A DNA stretch of 35,559 nt from Cytophagia bacterium CHB2 (GTDB lineage: Bacteria > Zhuqueibacterota > Zhuqueibacteria > Zhuqueibacterales > Zhuqueibacteraceae): contig SZPB01000014.1 in the NCBI GenBank assembly GCA_030263535.1, positions 1 to 35,559 on the forward strand, written 5' to 3'. The notes below the pieces were generated by a model. That model was given only the letters and a program-made list of their open reading frames with translations, ran no database searches and was not told where the DNA came from. A program made the translations under genes and the position numbers. Numbering within the stretch: the stretch's first letter is position 1; the number at the start of each line of letters is the position of its first letter. Below are positions 26,853 to 35,559 of this stretch, piece by piece.

Positions 26853-27962
26853 TCATGCTTCATCTGCGGGGGTGGCGGGCTTGCCGCGCCGGCGCGTGCG
26901 CCAGGCATGCGCCGCCACGAGTATCAACGTCAAAGCGACTAAAGGGGTAATGTATTCGAACATGATCAAACTGAACTCATCGAGATGATCGTGGCCGGTG
27001 GCATCTAGAATCAGATAAAGCGTGTACGCAATGTAATAGGCAAAAAACAGCGCGCCTTCGCGGCGGCCAATGCGGAAGCCGGTGAAGAAAACCGGCAGGC
27101 AGGCGAGCGCAACGGCAATCATCACGGGAATATCGAAACGCAGAGCTGCGGGCGGTACTGCCACGCCGCTCGGCGCGAGCAGGCTGACGAGTCCGAGCAC
27201 AGCCAAAATGTTAAAGATGTTGCTGCCCACCACGTTGCCAACCGCAATGTCGCGCTCACCGCGCATGCTGGCAATGATCGACGTCGCGACTTCCGGTAAA
27301 GAGGTGCCGGCAGCGATGATGGTCAGGCCAATGATCAACTCGCTCAAGCCCAGCGCTTGCGCCACCGCGACAGCCCCTTCCACCAGCCAGTGTGAACCCA
27401 GCACCAGCATACCCAGGCCGGCAACAATCAACGCAAGATTCACCGGCCATTTGGAAGAACGGCCGGCGGCGCCATACTCTTTTTCATATTCATCTTTGAC
27501 CTGTTGATTCTCCTTGCGGCTCTGCCGAATTGCCCAGACCACATATGCGATATTGATCGAGAAGAACAGCAGGCCATCGAGGCGGCTGAGGGTGCCGTCC
27601 AGCGCCAGCAGCAGCAGCAAAAGCGACACCGCGATCATCAGCGGCACATCGAGGCGAACCAGTTGCTGCGAAACGACCAGCGGAGCAATCATGGCAGAAA
27701 GACCGAGAATGAACAGCACGTTGAAAATGTTGCTGCCGACAACGTTGCCCAGCGCAAGGTCAGCCTGGCCGGTGAAAGCGGATTGAATGCTGACCGCCAG
27801 TTCAGGCGAGCTGGTGCCGTAGGCCACCACCGTCAGTCCGATCACCAAGGGCGAAATGCCGAGCGCGGCTGCCAACCGTGAAGAGCCTTTCACCAGGGCC
27901 TCGGCGCCGACGATCAGCAAGACCAAACCCAAAACGAACAACACCAGCACCATCGTATCCAT
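26853..27962 (-). CDS. CaCA family Na+/Ca2+ exchanger (YrbG-like)
   Basis: A 369-residue antiporter with ten or so helices in two homologous halves. The alpha repeats are clear: GTSSPELAVS at 49-58 with GNVVGSNIFN at 72-81, and GTSLPEVATS with a second GNVVGSNIFN in the C-terminal half. The conserved glutamates in the two GTSxPE motifs bind cations. It probably exports Ca2+ in exchange for Na+ or H+. The start is uncertain: ATG at 27962 (chosen) and 27971, and TTG at 27980, are all in frame, and the only GGAGAGA lies at the TTG. It follows mrpG by 75 bp and so probably belongs to the same ion-homeostasis operon. Confidence 0.92.
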   Translation of the reverse strand: MDTMVLVLFVLGLVLLIVGAEALVKGSSRLAAALGISPLVIGLTVVAYGTSSPELAVSIQSAFTGQADLALGNVVGSNIFNVLFILGLSAMIAPLVVSQQLVRLDVPLMIAVSLLLLLLALDGTLSRLDGLLFFSINIAYVVWAIRQSRKENQQVKDEYEKEYGAAGRSSKWPVNLALIVAGLGMLVLGSHWLVEGAVAVAQALGLSELIIGLTIIAAGTSLPEVATSIIASMRGERDIAVGNVVGSNIFNILAVLGLVSLLAPSGVAVPPAALRFDIPVMIAVALACLPVFFTGFRIGRREGALFFAYYIAYTLYLILDATGHDHLDEFSLIMFEYITPLVALTLILVAAHAWRTRRRGKPATPADEA

Positions 27963-28037
27963 GAATCCCATTCTCTCCAATAAGGCTGCTCAACATGATT
28001 GTGGCCGTCCTTTCAGTGCCGCGTGCCTGCGCAGTGT

Positions 28038-28454
28038 TCAGGCGCTCGGCGTTGCACTGCCGCTCGGCGCCGCTGCCCTCGTGTCTGGCCGCGCGGGCGT
28101 AGCCACACCTGTCAGTTCCTGTTGGTCATGATCATAACGGCCTTGCAGCTCGTCGCGGCAGGTTCCCGGCCACAGGTCCGGCCCGGCGAGGTAGGCCGCG
28201 CGTGCGATTTTATGCGCGGCCACCGGCGCGGTCAAAATCAAAAAGACAATGATGGCGGTAATGCGTGCGGTGATGGCAAAGTCATTGAAGTGCAATGCCG
28301 CGGCCAGCATCACGCAAATGACGCCAAGTGTTGCGGCCTTGGACGTCGCCGACATGCGCAGATAGAGGTCGGGCATGCGCACCACGCCGATCGCGGCGAG
28401 CAGCATGAAAACCGCGCCGATGATCATGAGAATCAAACTAATCAGATCTGCCAT
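28038..28454 (-). CDS. mrpG: Mrp Na+/H+ antiporter subunit G
   Basis: A 138-residue protein of the MnhG/MrpG family with three helices and the typical [22 protein letters not shown] segment and a C-terminal [13 protein letters not shown]. After that the protein has about 28 extra residues rich in Ala, Pro, Thr and Ser, unlike most relatives. The ATG at 28454 lies inside the end of mrpF (17-bp overlap), indicating coupled translation. The tail may be spurious extension into low-complexity sequence. Confidence 0.92.
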   Translation of the reverse strand: MADLISLILMIIGAVFMLLAAIGVVRMPDLYLRMSATSKAATLGVICVMLAAALHFNDFAITARITAIIVFLILTAPVAAHKIARAAYLAGPDLWPGTCRDELQGRYDHDQQELTGVATPARPDTRAAAPSGSATPSA

Positions 28455-28725
28455 CTCCAGATTTTCTCCTTTCCACATATGCCGCAAACGCGATGGTGCC
28501 CACGAAGGAAATCAACGCCACGACAATTGCAACATCGAGAAACACCGGTTGCTCGGCGCCAATGCCGTAGGCGGCAATGATGCCGATGCCGATGGTGGTA
28601 ATCAAATCGAGCGCTACCACACGGTCAGGCAGGCCCGGTCCGCGCAACAAACGAATAAAGGCGAACACAATGGCGAGGCTGAGCAACGGCACGACGATCA
28701 ACAACGTGAATGTCTGCAGATTCAT
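28438..28725 (-). CDS. mrpF: Mrp Na+/H+ antiporter subunit F
   Basis: A 95-residue protein with three helices and the MrpF signature [21 protein letters not shown]. It starts at 28725 in an ATGA overlap with the stop of mrpE and has a strong GGGAGG a few bases upstream. The 3' end overlaps mrpG. It is a small structural subunit of the Mrp complex. Confidence 0.94.
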   Translation of the reverse strand: MNLQTFTLLIVVPLLSLAIVFAFIRLLRGPGLPDRVVALDLITTIGIGIIAAYGIGAEQPVFLDVAIVVALISFVGTIAFAAYVERRKSGDGRSD

Positions 28726-29189
28726 TCGAACACCTCCCGGATGCGGCGTTCAAAACCCTGTTTGGTGTCCCGCCGGAATTGTTCGGGATCTTCCAGGTGC
28801 ATGGCGTGTACGTAGAGCACGCGCCGATCGGAGGAAATATCCAGGCTCATGGTGCCCGGTGTAAGGGTGATCAGATTGGCCAGCAGCGTGATCTCAGCAT
28901 CGGTTTTCACGTCCAGCGGAATGGCCACGATCCCGGGACGCAAGCGCTTGAGCGGAGACAGCACGCTGATCGCGACCCGAATGTTTGCCACGATCACTTC
29001 CCAGGTAAAAAACGCCAGCAGCCCGAGTACGCGCGGCACTTTCACAAAATATTGTTCCGTGCCCACATGGCTGCGCAACAGCCAAAGCATAAGATAACCC
29101 AGGCCAAAGCCGAAGAAGAAATTGACCGGGTTCAATTCGCCAGTGAGGGCGACCCAGGCGAGCGCCAAAAAGACATTGAGCAGCAACAT
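28722..29189 (-). CDS. mrpE: Mrp Na+/H+ antiporter subunit E
   Basis: A 155-residue MnhE/MrpE protein: two N-terminal helices and a cytoplasmic domain with [18 protein letters not shown], the family hallmark, then a C-terminal HAMHLEDPE. The frame is open further upstream, but the ATG at 29189, four bases after the mrpD stop, gives the normal N-terminus ([12 protein letters not shown]). It overlaps mrpF by four bases. Its role is in assembly and stability of the Mrp complex. Confidence 0.93.
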   Translation of the reverse strand: MLLLNVFLALAWVALTGELNPVNFFFGFGLGYLMLWLLRSHVGTEQYFVKVPRVLGLLAFFTWEVIVANIRVAISVLSPLKRLRPGIVAIPLDVKTDAEITLLANLITLTPGTMSLDISSDRRVLYVHAMHLEDPEQFRRDTKQGFERRIREVFE

Positions 29190-29193
29190 AATT

Positions 29194-30699
29194 TCAATCG
29201 GCTCCCAAAACCGTTTCAATGTATTCCGCGGGATTGAGCAATTGCGCGGCTGCGCGTTCGGCCAGCGCAAACACCGGCTCTGCCAGCAACCCGATGGCCA
29301 CCGTCAACACCGCGAGTGCGGTAATCGGCGCCAACAGCCCGCGATAGCTGCGTTGCGGCGTCTGGCCGGCGGCCTGCGGCTCGGCGTGCGCCGGCTCCTC
29401 GTGTTTCCAAAAGGCCGCAGCCCAAATCTTCATCATCGAGAACACCGTCAACAAGCTCACGGCCAACGCGGTGATGACGATGAGGTATTCTTCCGTTTGC
29501 AAACCTGCTTTCATCAGCACGAATTTCGCCCAGAAGCCAGAAAGCGGCGGCACACCGGCAAGCGACAGCGCGGGAATCAAAAATAGAATCGCCAGGCCGG
29601 GCGCAGCGCGATAAAGGCCACCGAGTTTGTCAAGCTCGTAGCTGCCGCGCAGATGATGCACCGCGCCGCCCACCAGAAACAAGTTGGTCTTGACGATGAT
29701 GTGATGAACCAAATAGAAAACCGTTCCGGCCAGCGCCAGCGAGGTGAACAACGCCAGTCCCATGATCATGTAACCGATCTGGCTCACGATGTGAAACGAA
29801 AGAATGCGTCGGATTTCCTGTTGCGCGGCTGCGCCCAATACGCCGGTGATCATGGTCAAGCCGGCAATCAACAAAATGAGTTGGTGCGTAAAGCCGGTAT
29901 CTTGTACAAACAGCAGCGTGAACACCCGAATCAACGCGTACACGCCGACTTTGGTGAGCAAGCCGGCGAAGATCGCCGACACCGCGATGGGCGGCGTGTG
30001 ATAGGAAGCCGGCAGCCAGAAGAAGAGCGGAAACACTGCCGCCTTGATGCCGAATGCCACCAAAAACAACATGGCCAGCGCCATCACCAGGCCCGGCCGA
30101 TCGAGCATGCTCAACTGGCGCGCGAGATCGGCCATGTTCAACGTGCCGGCCACGCCGTAGAGCATGCCGACGGCCGCGAGAAACAAGGCGGAGGATACCA
30201 AATTGAGTGTGACGTATTTGATCGCGCCCTCGAGTTGCGGCCGCTCGCCGCCCAATGCCACCAGCACGAAGGAGGCAATCAGCAATACTTCGAACCAAAC
30301 ATAGAGATTGAAAATATCGCCGGTGAGAAATGCGCCGCACACGCCCATCAGCAAAACTTGCAACAGAGGATAATAACCGAACGATTCCCGGCGCGCGTCG
30401 ATGCTGAACAGCGAATAGACGGCCACCGCAAATCCCATCAAGCCGGCGAGCACAACCATGATAGCGCTGAGCAAATCGGCAACCAACGTGATGCCGAAGG
30501 GCGCGGGCCAGTTGCCGATCTGCGTGGCTTGAATGCCGGCGCGCGAAACGGATACGAGCAGCCACACGGCAACTGCCAACAGCGCCGCCGCGCCGGCAAG
30601 GTTCAAGCCGCGCTGCACACGACGGTAATTCCAAAACAACAGCGCGAGAATCGCGGTGGCCAGCGGAATCAGGATGGGCAAAACCAGCAGGGCATTCAT
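29194..30699 (-). CDS. mrpD: Mrp Na+/H+ antiporter subunit D (NuoM/NuoN-like)
   Basis: A 501-residue polytopic protein of the proton-translocating antiporter family shared with complex I. Conserved residues for ion movement are visible: E137 in LYVWFEVLL and K219 in [16 protein letters not shown]. The ATG at 30699 gives the standard N-terminus ([13 protein letters not shown]). The open frame to 30759 uses a TTG with no family homology. No good Shine-Dalgarno sequence is seen before 30699. The gene is separated from mrpC by about 560 bases of repeat DNA, unlike the tight packing of the rest of the cluster. Confidence 0.94.
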   Translation of the reverse strand: MNALLVLPILIPLATAILALLFWNYRRVQRGLNLAGAAALLAVAVWLLVSVSRAGIQATQIGNWPAPFGITLVADLLSAIMVVLAGLMGFAVAVYSLFSIDARRESFGYYPLLQVLLMGVCGAFLTGDIFNLYVWFEVLLIASFVLVALGGERPQLEGAIKYVTLNLVSSALFLAAVGMLYGVAGTLNMADLARQLSMLDRPGLVMALAMLFLVAFGIKAAVFPLFFWLPASYHTPPIAVSAIFAGLLTKVGVYALIRVFTLLFVQDTGFTHQLILLIAGLTMITGVLGAAAQQEIRRILSFHIVSQIGYMIMGLALFTSLALAGTVFYLVHHIIVKTNLFLVGGAVHHLRGSYELDKLGGLYRAAPGLAILFLIPALSLAGVPPLSGFWAKFVLMKAGLQTEEYLIVITALAVSLLTVFSMMKIWAAAFWKHEEPAHAEPQAAGQTPQRSYRGLLAPITALAVLTVAIGLLAEPVFALAERAAAQLLNPAEYIETVLGAD

Positions 30700-31258
30700 G
30701 AGCAGAGGTGATATTCTTTCATTAGTATTTTCAAAATCAAATCGCCGCCAAAAAAGCAAAGAGTTTTTCGATGCGTGCCGTTTCGACCTGTATTTATGCG
30801 GATCTCATGACAATTCCGGAAATCCTCAACTTCTCAATATTGGGTAAAAGAATTCACGCAGAGACGCAAAGCCGCAAAGTTTCGCAAAGATTTTCTAATA
30901 CTACAACGTTGAGTCGAATTCTATGGCACAGACAAATAGTCCCAAAGGGGCGAAATGTAGAAGCGAAGGGCAACGCCCTGGAAAATCGGTAATCATGAGT
31001 TATCACCAAGCCCCAGCGGGGCGCCATAGAACTACGTCAGGAATGCCGCCCCTTCAGGGCTATGTGCGATAGATTTTATCGGTTCCCAGGGCGCTGCCCG
31101 TGGGCTATCACATGCGACCCCGTTGGGGTCAAGCTGGCCTTTTGGAGAAAACATTGTGTACTTAACGTTGTAGTACGAATCATTTGTCGTTTTCATCCCT
31201 AAAAGACTGAAATCAATTTTTTGCGCATCTTTACATCTCTGCCACAATGTGTTCAGTC
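30700..31258. repeat. Hairpin-rich intergenic repeat cluster inside the mrp cluster
   Basis: About 560 bases between mrpC and mrpD with no gene. Near 30850-30890 is a CACGCAGAGACGCAAAGCCG motif of a widely dispersed intergenic repeat type. From about 30935 to 31135 several short GC hairpins follow one another: GGGC/GCCC near 30968-30978, GCCCC/GGGGC near 31010-31022, GCCCC/GGGC near 31051, GGGC/GCCC near 31090 and GACCCC/GGGGTC near 31116-31130. Each has a 3-4 base loop. The pattern AAAGGGGCGAAATG ... CCCTTCAGGGCTATG is familiar from repeats in FCB and PVC genomes. It could act as a transcription attenuator or mRNA stabiliser between mrpC and mrpD. Confidence 0.7.
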
Positions 31259-31606
31259 TCAAGTATCGGTCGACTTCATTTCATCCAAATCATCCGTGCC
31301 CACGGTTTGATAGGCGCGCTTGAGCAGCACCAACGCGAAGGCCTGCACGCCAAAGCCAATGACGATGGCGGTCAAGATCAAGGCTTGCGGCAGCGGATCG
31401 GCAAAAGGCTCGATCGGCGCCATTGCGCCGGGCAGCACGATGGGCGGCTGACTGGGCGTGAGGCGTCCCACCGTGAACACCAGCAGATTCGCGGCGTGGC
31501 CCAGGATGGCAAGTCCGAGAATCAACTTGACGATGCTGCGGCGCAACATCAAATACAAGCCGGCGGCATACAGCCCGCCAATCACCACAGCCAGCACGGT
31601 TTCCAT
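31259..31606 (-). CDS. mrpC: Mrp Na+/H+ antiporter subunit C (NuoK-like)
   Basis: A 115-residue protein with three helices homologous to Nuo[25 protein letters not shown] and [22 protein letters not shown] are classic MrpC segments. The ATG at 31606 directly abuts the mrpB stop, and GGAGG lies five bases upstream. It forms part of the MrpA-D core of the antiporter. Confidence 0.95.
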   Translation of the reverse strand: METVLAVVIGGLYAAGLYLMLRRSIVKLILGLAILGHAANLLVFTVGRLTPSQPPIVLPGAMAPIEPFADPLPQALILTAIVIGFGVQAFALVLLKRAYQTVGTDDLDEMKSTDT

Positions 31607-32014
31607 TCACTCCTCCGCCAGCGTGAGGATGATGGTCAGAATGATGCCGACCACCACCAGATAAACGCCGGCATCGAACAACACCGGCGTGCCGAGTTTG
31701 CCCAGAACCGGTACGGCTTGTTTGTGCCAAAGTCCGGTCATGAACGGCTTTCCCTGCAGCAGGGAAAGCAAGCCGCTGCTCAACGCGACGAACAAGCCCG
31801 CGCCGATCAACACGCGCGGATCAACGCGCAGGGTTTGGCGCACTTTTTCCACGCCTTCGGCAATGGCATAAAGTGCAAACGCGGCGGCGGCCACCAGGCC
31901 ACCTACAAAACCGCCGCCCGGCTCGTTGTGCCCGCGCACCAACAAAAAAAAGGAGAACAACAGCAGCAACGGCAGCAGAGAGCGCGCAGCAACGGAAAGA
32001 ATCAGTGATTGCAT
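31607..32014 (-). CDS. mrpB: Mrp Na+/H+ antiporter subunit B
   Basis: A 135-residue protein with four helices and the MnhB signature [20 protein letters not shown]. The open frame extends far upstream into mrpA in a different register, but the ATG at 32014 has AAGGAG eight bases upstream and gives the family N-terminus ([18 protein letters not shown]). It lies two bases after the mrpA stop and abuts mrpC. Confidence 0.94.
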   Translation of the reverse strand: MQSLILSVAARSLLPLLLLFSFFLLVRGHNEPGGGFVGGLVAAAAFALYAIAEGVEKVRQTLRVDPRVLIGAGLFVALSSGLLSLLQGKPFMTGLWHKQAVPVLGKLGTPVLFDAGVYLVVVGIILTIILTLAEE

Positions 32015-32016
32015 GA

Positions 32017-34329
32017 TCAATTCTCCTTCTTCTCGGCCAGGCGCAACTTCAGCAGGGCATAAACGCCGATCGCCGCCACTGCCAGCACGGTGATTTCGCC
32101 CAGCGTGTCCATGCCGCGAAAATCCACGAGAATCACATTGACGATGTTGCGGCCGTTGGCGGCAGTCAGGCTGTTTTCGGCAAAGAAGCTGGTCAAACGT
32201 GAACGCAGCGGGGCCGCGGTAACGGCCAGCACCAGCAGCGTCATCAATCCGCCGGCAGCCAGCGCGATCAGGGCATCGCGCAGGCGCGCGCTGGGCCGCG
32301 AAAAGGTTGCAAAGCGCGGCAGTTTGTAGAGCACGAGCACGAAGATGATCACCGAAAGGGTTTCGATGGCGAATTGTGTCATCGCCAAATCCGGCGCGCC
32401 GTAGAGCACAAAAAGCAAGGCGATGCTGAAGCCGATTACGCCGAGCGCAGCCACGGCCGCGAGCCGCGAGCTGGAGCGCACGACGGCAACCGCGGATGCC
32501 AGCATAATCGCCGCGATGATCCATTCATAAGATTGCGCTACGGGCAACGAGGGCAGAAGCGGCAGGGCGGCGCGGCTGACCAAAGCATAGCCGGTAAGCC
32601 CGATCGTGGTGAGGATGATCATGAGCAAGTACGAACGCAAATAACCGCTCTGCAGCAGGCGCGTTTGCCACTGTGCCATGCCGTTGAGTCCCTGCAAAAA
32701 CCATTCGTACCATTGCTGCGGACCAACGCGGGCGAGCCAGAAGAGCGGCTGCGTCGCACGCTGGACGAAACGCCGGAAAACATAAGCCAGGATGCCGCAC
32801 GCGACGGTGAGCACGCTCAGCGCCAGCACCGGATTGAGGCCATGCCACAGCGCGAGCTTGACTTCGGTCGCCTCAGCGCGCACCGCGCTGACCGCCGTTG
32901 CAATGAAATACTGTGCGGTGATGTCCGGCGCCAGGCCGATGATCAGACCCAAGATGGCGAGCGTCACCGGGCCGAGCAACAAAGTCACGGGCGCTTCGTG
33001 CGGCGTCTGCGGCATTGCCGTTTTGCGGCCAAAGAAAGGCCGCAGCAGCACCAATGCGGCAATCGCGACCATTAAGGCATTGGCCAGCACGCCGGCGCTG
33101 GTGATCCAGAACGCGGCGCGCGGGGCCTCGAGTTTGGCCTCGTAAAGCAATTCTTTGCTGATGAAACCGAGCATGGGCGGCAGTCCTGCCATCGACAGCG
33201 CGGCAAGTGTCACCGCCAGAGTGGTGAGCGGCATGAAGCGCCGCAAACCGCTCAATTCGCGCAGGTCGCGCGTGCCGGTTTCGTGATCGACCGCGCCGGC
33301 AATCATGAACAATGCGCCTTTATAGAGGGAATGCACAATCAGAAAAACCATGGCGGCTTTGGCGGCTAGCGTGGTGTTGATGCCGAGCAGCAGGGTGAGC
33401 GCGCCCAGCGTGCTTACGGTGGTGTATGCCAGGATTTTTTTCAAATCTGTTTGCGGAAAGGCGAGCAGGGCTCCACCCAGCATCGTCGCAGCGCCGGCGA
33501 GCGTGACGAGATAATGCCAGGACTCGGTGCCGCCGAGAACCGGACTCAGGCGCGCAAGCAGGTAGATGCCCGCTTTCACCATCGTGGCGGAATGCAAGTA
33601 CGCGCTCACCGGCGCCGGCGCTTCCATGGCATTGGGCAGCCAGAAATGAAACGGCACTTGCGCAGATTTGGTGAATGCGCCCGCCAGAACCAACAACAGC
33701 AACGGCAGGTAGAGCTCATGGCCGCGCACGAGATCGCCGCGCTGCAGCAATTCGGAAAGCTCGAAGCTGCCGCCGATGTTGCCCAGCAACAGCAGGCCGG
33801 CGAGCAGCGCCAAGCCGCCGCCGCCCGTCACCAGCAGCGCCTGCAAAGCCGCCTTGCGCGCCTCTTCCCGGTGATGATCGAACCCGATGAGCAGATAGGA
33901 ACTCAGGCTGGTCAATTCCCAAAACACAAACAGGGTGATGAGATTGTCTGCCAGAACCACGCCCAACATGGCGGCCATGAACAGCAAGAGGTAGAAGTAA
34001 AAACGTCCCAGCAGCGCATGCCCGGCGAGATAGCCGCTCGCATAGACCAAGATCAACGCGCCAATGCCCGTGATCAGCAACGCAAATAGCAGCGAAAGAC
34101 CATCAACCAGAAATGAAAAATTGACGGCCAGGCTGGGCACCCAGTTGAATGAGAGTATCGCGCTTTCGCCGGCGGCCACCCGTCCGGTGAGGCCAAGCAA
34201 GTATATCATCACACTTGCCGGCAGAATCGCCAGGACCCAGCCGGCAGCCGGATGATGCCAGATCGAGCCATGCTCGGCATGCGATTCCGCAGAGGGCGAA
34301 TGATTGATTAGTCGCGGCATGGTCATCAT
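32017..34329 (-). CDS. mrpA: Mrp Na+/H+ antiporter subunit A (NuoL-like, with C-terminal MbhD/MbhE-like region)
   Basis: A 770-residue protein, the largest Mrp subunit. The first ~500 residues are NuoL-like and show E138 ([17 protein letters not shown]), K221 ([16 protein letters not shown]), H246 and K252 ([13 protein letters not shown]), residues conserved for ion conduction. The C-terminal 200 residues contain the DUF4040/MbhD-like block ([19 protein letters not shown]) and an MbhE-like end ([20 protein letters not shown]), as in classic long MrpA. It starts at 34329 in an ATGA overlap with the TerC gene stop, so TerC and Mrp are translationally coupled. Confidence 0.95.
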   Translation of the reverse strand: MMTMPRLINHSPSAESHAEHGSIWHHPAAGWVLAILPASVMIYLLGLTGRVAAGESAILSFNWVPSLAVNFSFLVDGLSLLFALLITGIGALILVYASGYLAGHALLGRFYFYLLLFMAAMLGVVLADNLITLFVFWELTSLSSYLLIGFDHHREEARKAALQALLVTGGGGLALLAGLLLLGNIGGSFELSELLQRGDLVRGHELYLPLLLLVLAGAFTKSAQVPFHFWLPNAMEAPAPVSAYLHSATMVKAGIYLLARLSPVLGGTESWHYLVTLAGAATMLGGALLAFPQTDLKKILAYTTVSTLGALTLLLGINTTLAAKAAMVFLIVHSLYKGALFMIAGAVDHETGTRDLRELSGLRRFMPLTTLAVTLAALSMAGLPPMLGFISKELLYEAKLEAPRAAFWITSAGVLANALMVAIAALVLLRPFFGRKTAMPQTPHEAPVTLLLGPVTLAILGLIIGLAPDITAQYFIATAVSAVRAEATEVKLALWHGLNPVLALSVLTVACGILAYVFRRFVQRATQPLFWLARVGPQQWYEWFLQGLNGMAQWQTRLLQSGYLRSYLLMIILTTIGLTGYALVSRAALPLLPSLPVAQSYEWIIAAIMLASAVAVVRSSSRLAAVAALGVIGFSIALLFVLYGAPDLAMTQFAIETLSVIIFVLVLYKLPRFATFSRPSARLRDALIALAAGGLMTLLVLAVTAAPLRSRLTSFFAENSLTAANGRNIVNVILVDFRGMDTLGEITVLAVAAIGVYALLKLRLAEKKEN

Positions 34330-35303
34330 CCGGTCGAATCAATGGTTTCAGGTTTCGATTGCGGCACTTCGGGCGGAAGCGTGACCGGCGCCTGCGGCCG
34401 CGGCCAGAGCAATGAAGCCACGACGGATATCAGTAAAATGGCAGCCACAACTCCCAGAGAAATACCTATTGGAATTTTATAAAAATCCACCAGCATCATT
34501 TTGGCGCCCACGAAAGCCAGAATGGCAGCGAGACCGTAGTTGAGATAGTGGAACAACGGCATGATGCCGGCCAGGGCAAAGTACAGCGAGCGCAGCCCCA
34601 GAATCGCAAAGACGTTGGAAGTATAAACGATGAAGGGATCCAGCGTAATCGCGAGAATCGCGGGAATAGAATCGACCGCAAAGATCAGATCGGTAGTTTC
34701 CACCAGCAGGAGTACGACGAACAGCGGCGTGGCAAAATAGCGCCCGGCTTGTTTCACGAAGAAATCGCCGCCGTGATAACGATCCGTGACGGGCATGAGC
34801 CTGCGGAACAGGCGCAACAACGGATTTTTCTCCGGATGAATTTCCTTGTCTTTTTGCCACGCCATTTTCACGCCGGTCAAAATGAGAAAAGCGCCGAAGA
34901 CATAGATGATCCAGTGAAAACGCTCGATCAGCGCCACGCCGGAGGCGATGAAAATCGCGCGCATCACCAGCGCGCCGAGAATTCCCCAAAACAGCACTTT
35001 GTGTTGATAAAGAGCCGGCACGCCGAAATAGGCAAAAATCATGATGAAGACGAAGATGTTGTCAACGCTCAACGACTTCTCGATGAGATAGCCGGTGAGG
35101 AATTCGAGCGCGACCTTTTGGCCCTGCCAGAAGTAGATGCCGAGGTTGAAGAGCAGCGCCAACGCAATCCACACCGCGCTCCACAGCAGCGCCTCTTTCG
35201 TCTTCACGACATGCGCTTTGCGGTGAAACACGCCCAAATCCAGGGCGAGCATCAACAACACGAACACATTGAAACCAACCCACAACAAAATCTGATTCGA
35301 CAT
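34326..35303 (-). CDS. TerC/Alx family integral membrane metal transporter
   Basis: A 325-residue protein with about nine helices. The TerC signatures are present: [12 protein letters not shown] (D81) and [19 protein letters not shown] (E202, D205, D211), acidic residues thought to bind metal in this family. Alx-type relatives export Mn2+ and respond to alkaline pH. AAGGAG lies about five bases before the ATG. It overlaps mrpA by four bases, so it appears to be the first gene of the mrp transcript. I looked for a yybP-ykoY manganese riboswitch upstream and saw none. Confidence 0.93.
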   Translation of the reverse strand: MSNQILLWVGFNVFVLLMLALDLGVFHRKAHVVKTKEALLWSAVWIALALLFNLGIYFWQGQKVALEFLTGYLIEKSLSVDNIFVFIMIFAYFGVPALYQHKVLFWGILGALVMRAIFIASGVALIERFHWIIYVFGAFLILTGVKMAWQKDKEIHPEKNPLLRLFRRLMPVTDRYHGGDFFVKQAGRYFATPLFVVLLLVETTDLIFAVDSIPAILAITLDPFIVYTSNVFAILGLRSLYFALAGIMPLFHYLNYGLAAILAFVGAKMMLVDFYKIPIGISLGVVAAILLISVVASLLWPRPQAPVTLPPEVPQSKPETIDSTG

Positions 35304-35406
35304 ACCGGCTCCTTCTTAAAACAAATATCGCAGAACATGCGCGCGTTTGCAAGTAAAAACTCGCGCGCTGGCATTCGACGTCTTCTCCTCAACTGAACGG
35401 CTGGGA

Positions 35407-35559
35407 TCAGAAGTCGAAAATATCATCGAGAAACGATTTGCGTTTGCGTTTGTAATGGCCTGATTGATTATCCTCACGATCATGGTAACGGCGGCGATCA
35501 TCATCGTCGTCGTCATCGTAACGATCCCGGCCCGGCATCGCGGTTGCCGAACGTTCGAT
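35407..35559 (-). CDS. C-terminal fragment of a protein with an acidic then basic tail (possibly zf-TFIIB type)
   Basis: Only the last 50 codons are inside the window, entering from the right edge and ending in TGA at 35407. The visible part has a run of aspartates (RYDDDDDDRRRY), then HYKRKRK and a terminal SFLDDIFDF. That ending resembles bacterial TFIIB-type zinc-ribbon proteins, which often finish with SFL..LFDF, but the zinc ribbon itself would lie outside the window. It sits about 100 bp upstream of the TerC gene on the same strand. Confidence 0.6.
   Translation of the reverse strand: MERSATAMPGRDRYDDDDDDDRRRYHDREDNQSGHYKRKRKSFLDDIFDF

Noticed and set aside
29630-30711. Open frames of over 330 codons on both strands inside mrpD
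   Set aside because: mrpD motifs (E137, K219) are unambiguous in its own frame; the others are Arg/His/Gln-rich shadow products.
35304-35400. yybP-ykoY manganese riboswitch before the TerC gene
   Set aside because: No matching conserved loops in the short leader; only a normal ribosome-binding site is present.

Overview
The window looks like bacterial chromosome from the FCB side of the tree, possibly Calditrichota, candidate phylum KSB1 or a relative. Three things point there: a 1959-residue secreted protein ending in a 'YPNPF' type IX-secretion-style sorting domain, very large multi-GAF histidine kinases, and intergenic GC-rich hairpin repeats common in FCB/PVC genomes. This placement is inference; no rRNA or tRNA gene is present to confirm it. 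Coding density is high, and no CRISPR array or intact insertion sequence was seen.

Layout. (1) 1-7665, minus strand: a signalling operon with a multi-GAF/PAS histidine kinase carrying a cysteine cluster in its first GAF domain, a stand-alone receiver protein, and an ATPase-GAF-kinase-receiver hybrid that runs off the left edge. None of the visible parts has a DNA-binding output. (2) 7847-9693: two tandem paralogous nucleotidyltransferases of the archaeal/eukaryotic pantetheine-phosphate adenylyltransferase type, the second without its C-terminal ISSTxxR signature, convergent with and overlapping an FRG-domain gene. (3) 9694-11012: a gene-poor stretch holding a candidate small structured RNA with a sigma70-like promoter and a strong terminator hairpin. 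(4) 11013-18493, plus strand: a giant modular secreted glycoside hydrolase-like protein, an MFS transporter and a small Smr-domain protein. (5) 18862-24435, minus strand: a membrane-anchored Fe-S oxidoreductase, a rhomboid protease, a DUF423 protein, a LEA14-like lipoprotein, a short tandem-repeat patch and a CNNM/CorC-type CBS protein. (6) 24835-35303, minus strand: an ion-homeostasis block with a voltage-gated Na+/Ca2+ channel homologue, a site-2 protease with CBS domains, a Na+/Ca2+ exchanger family protein, a complete Mrp antiporter set (A-G) and a TerC/Alx metal exporter. A truncated gene with a very acidic, then basic tail ends at 35407 on the right edge.

How the parts may work together. 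The block at 24.8-35.3 kb reads like a sodium circuit. Mrp would use the proton gradient to expel Na+, the channel would let Na+ or Ca2+ back in, the exchanger would handle Ca2+, and TerC would handle Mn2+ or similar ions. The mrp genes overlap or abut and look translationally coupled, except that about 560 bp of hairpin-rich repeat DNA sits between mrpC and mrpD. The best candidates for undescribed biology are the nucleotidyltransferase pair with its FRG neighbour, the cysteine-bearing GAF kinase system, the channel with an Asp-type selectivity filter inside an Mrp block, and the candidate RNA near 10.7 kb.
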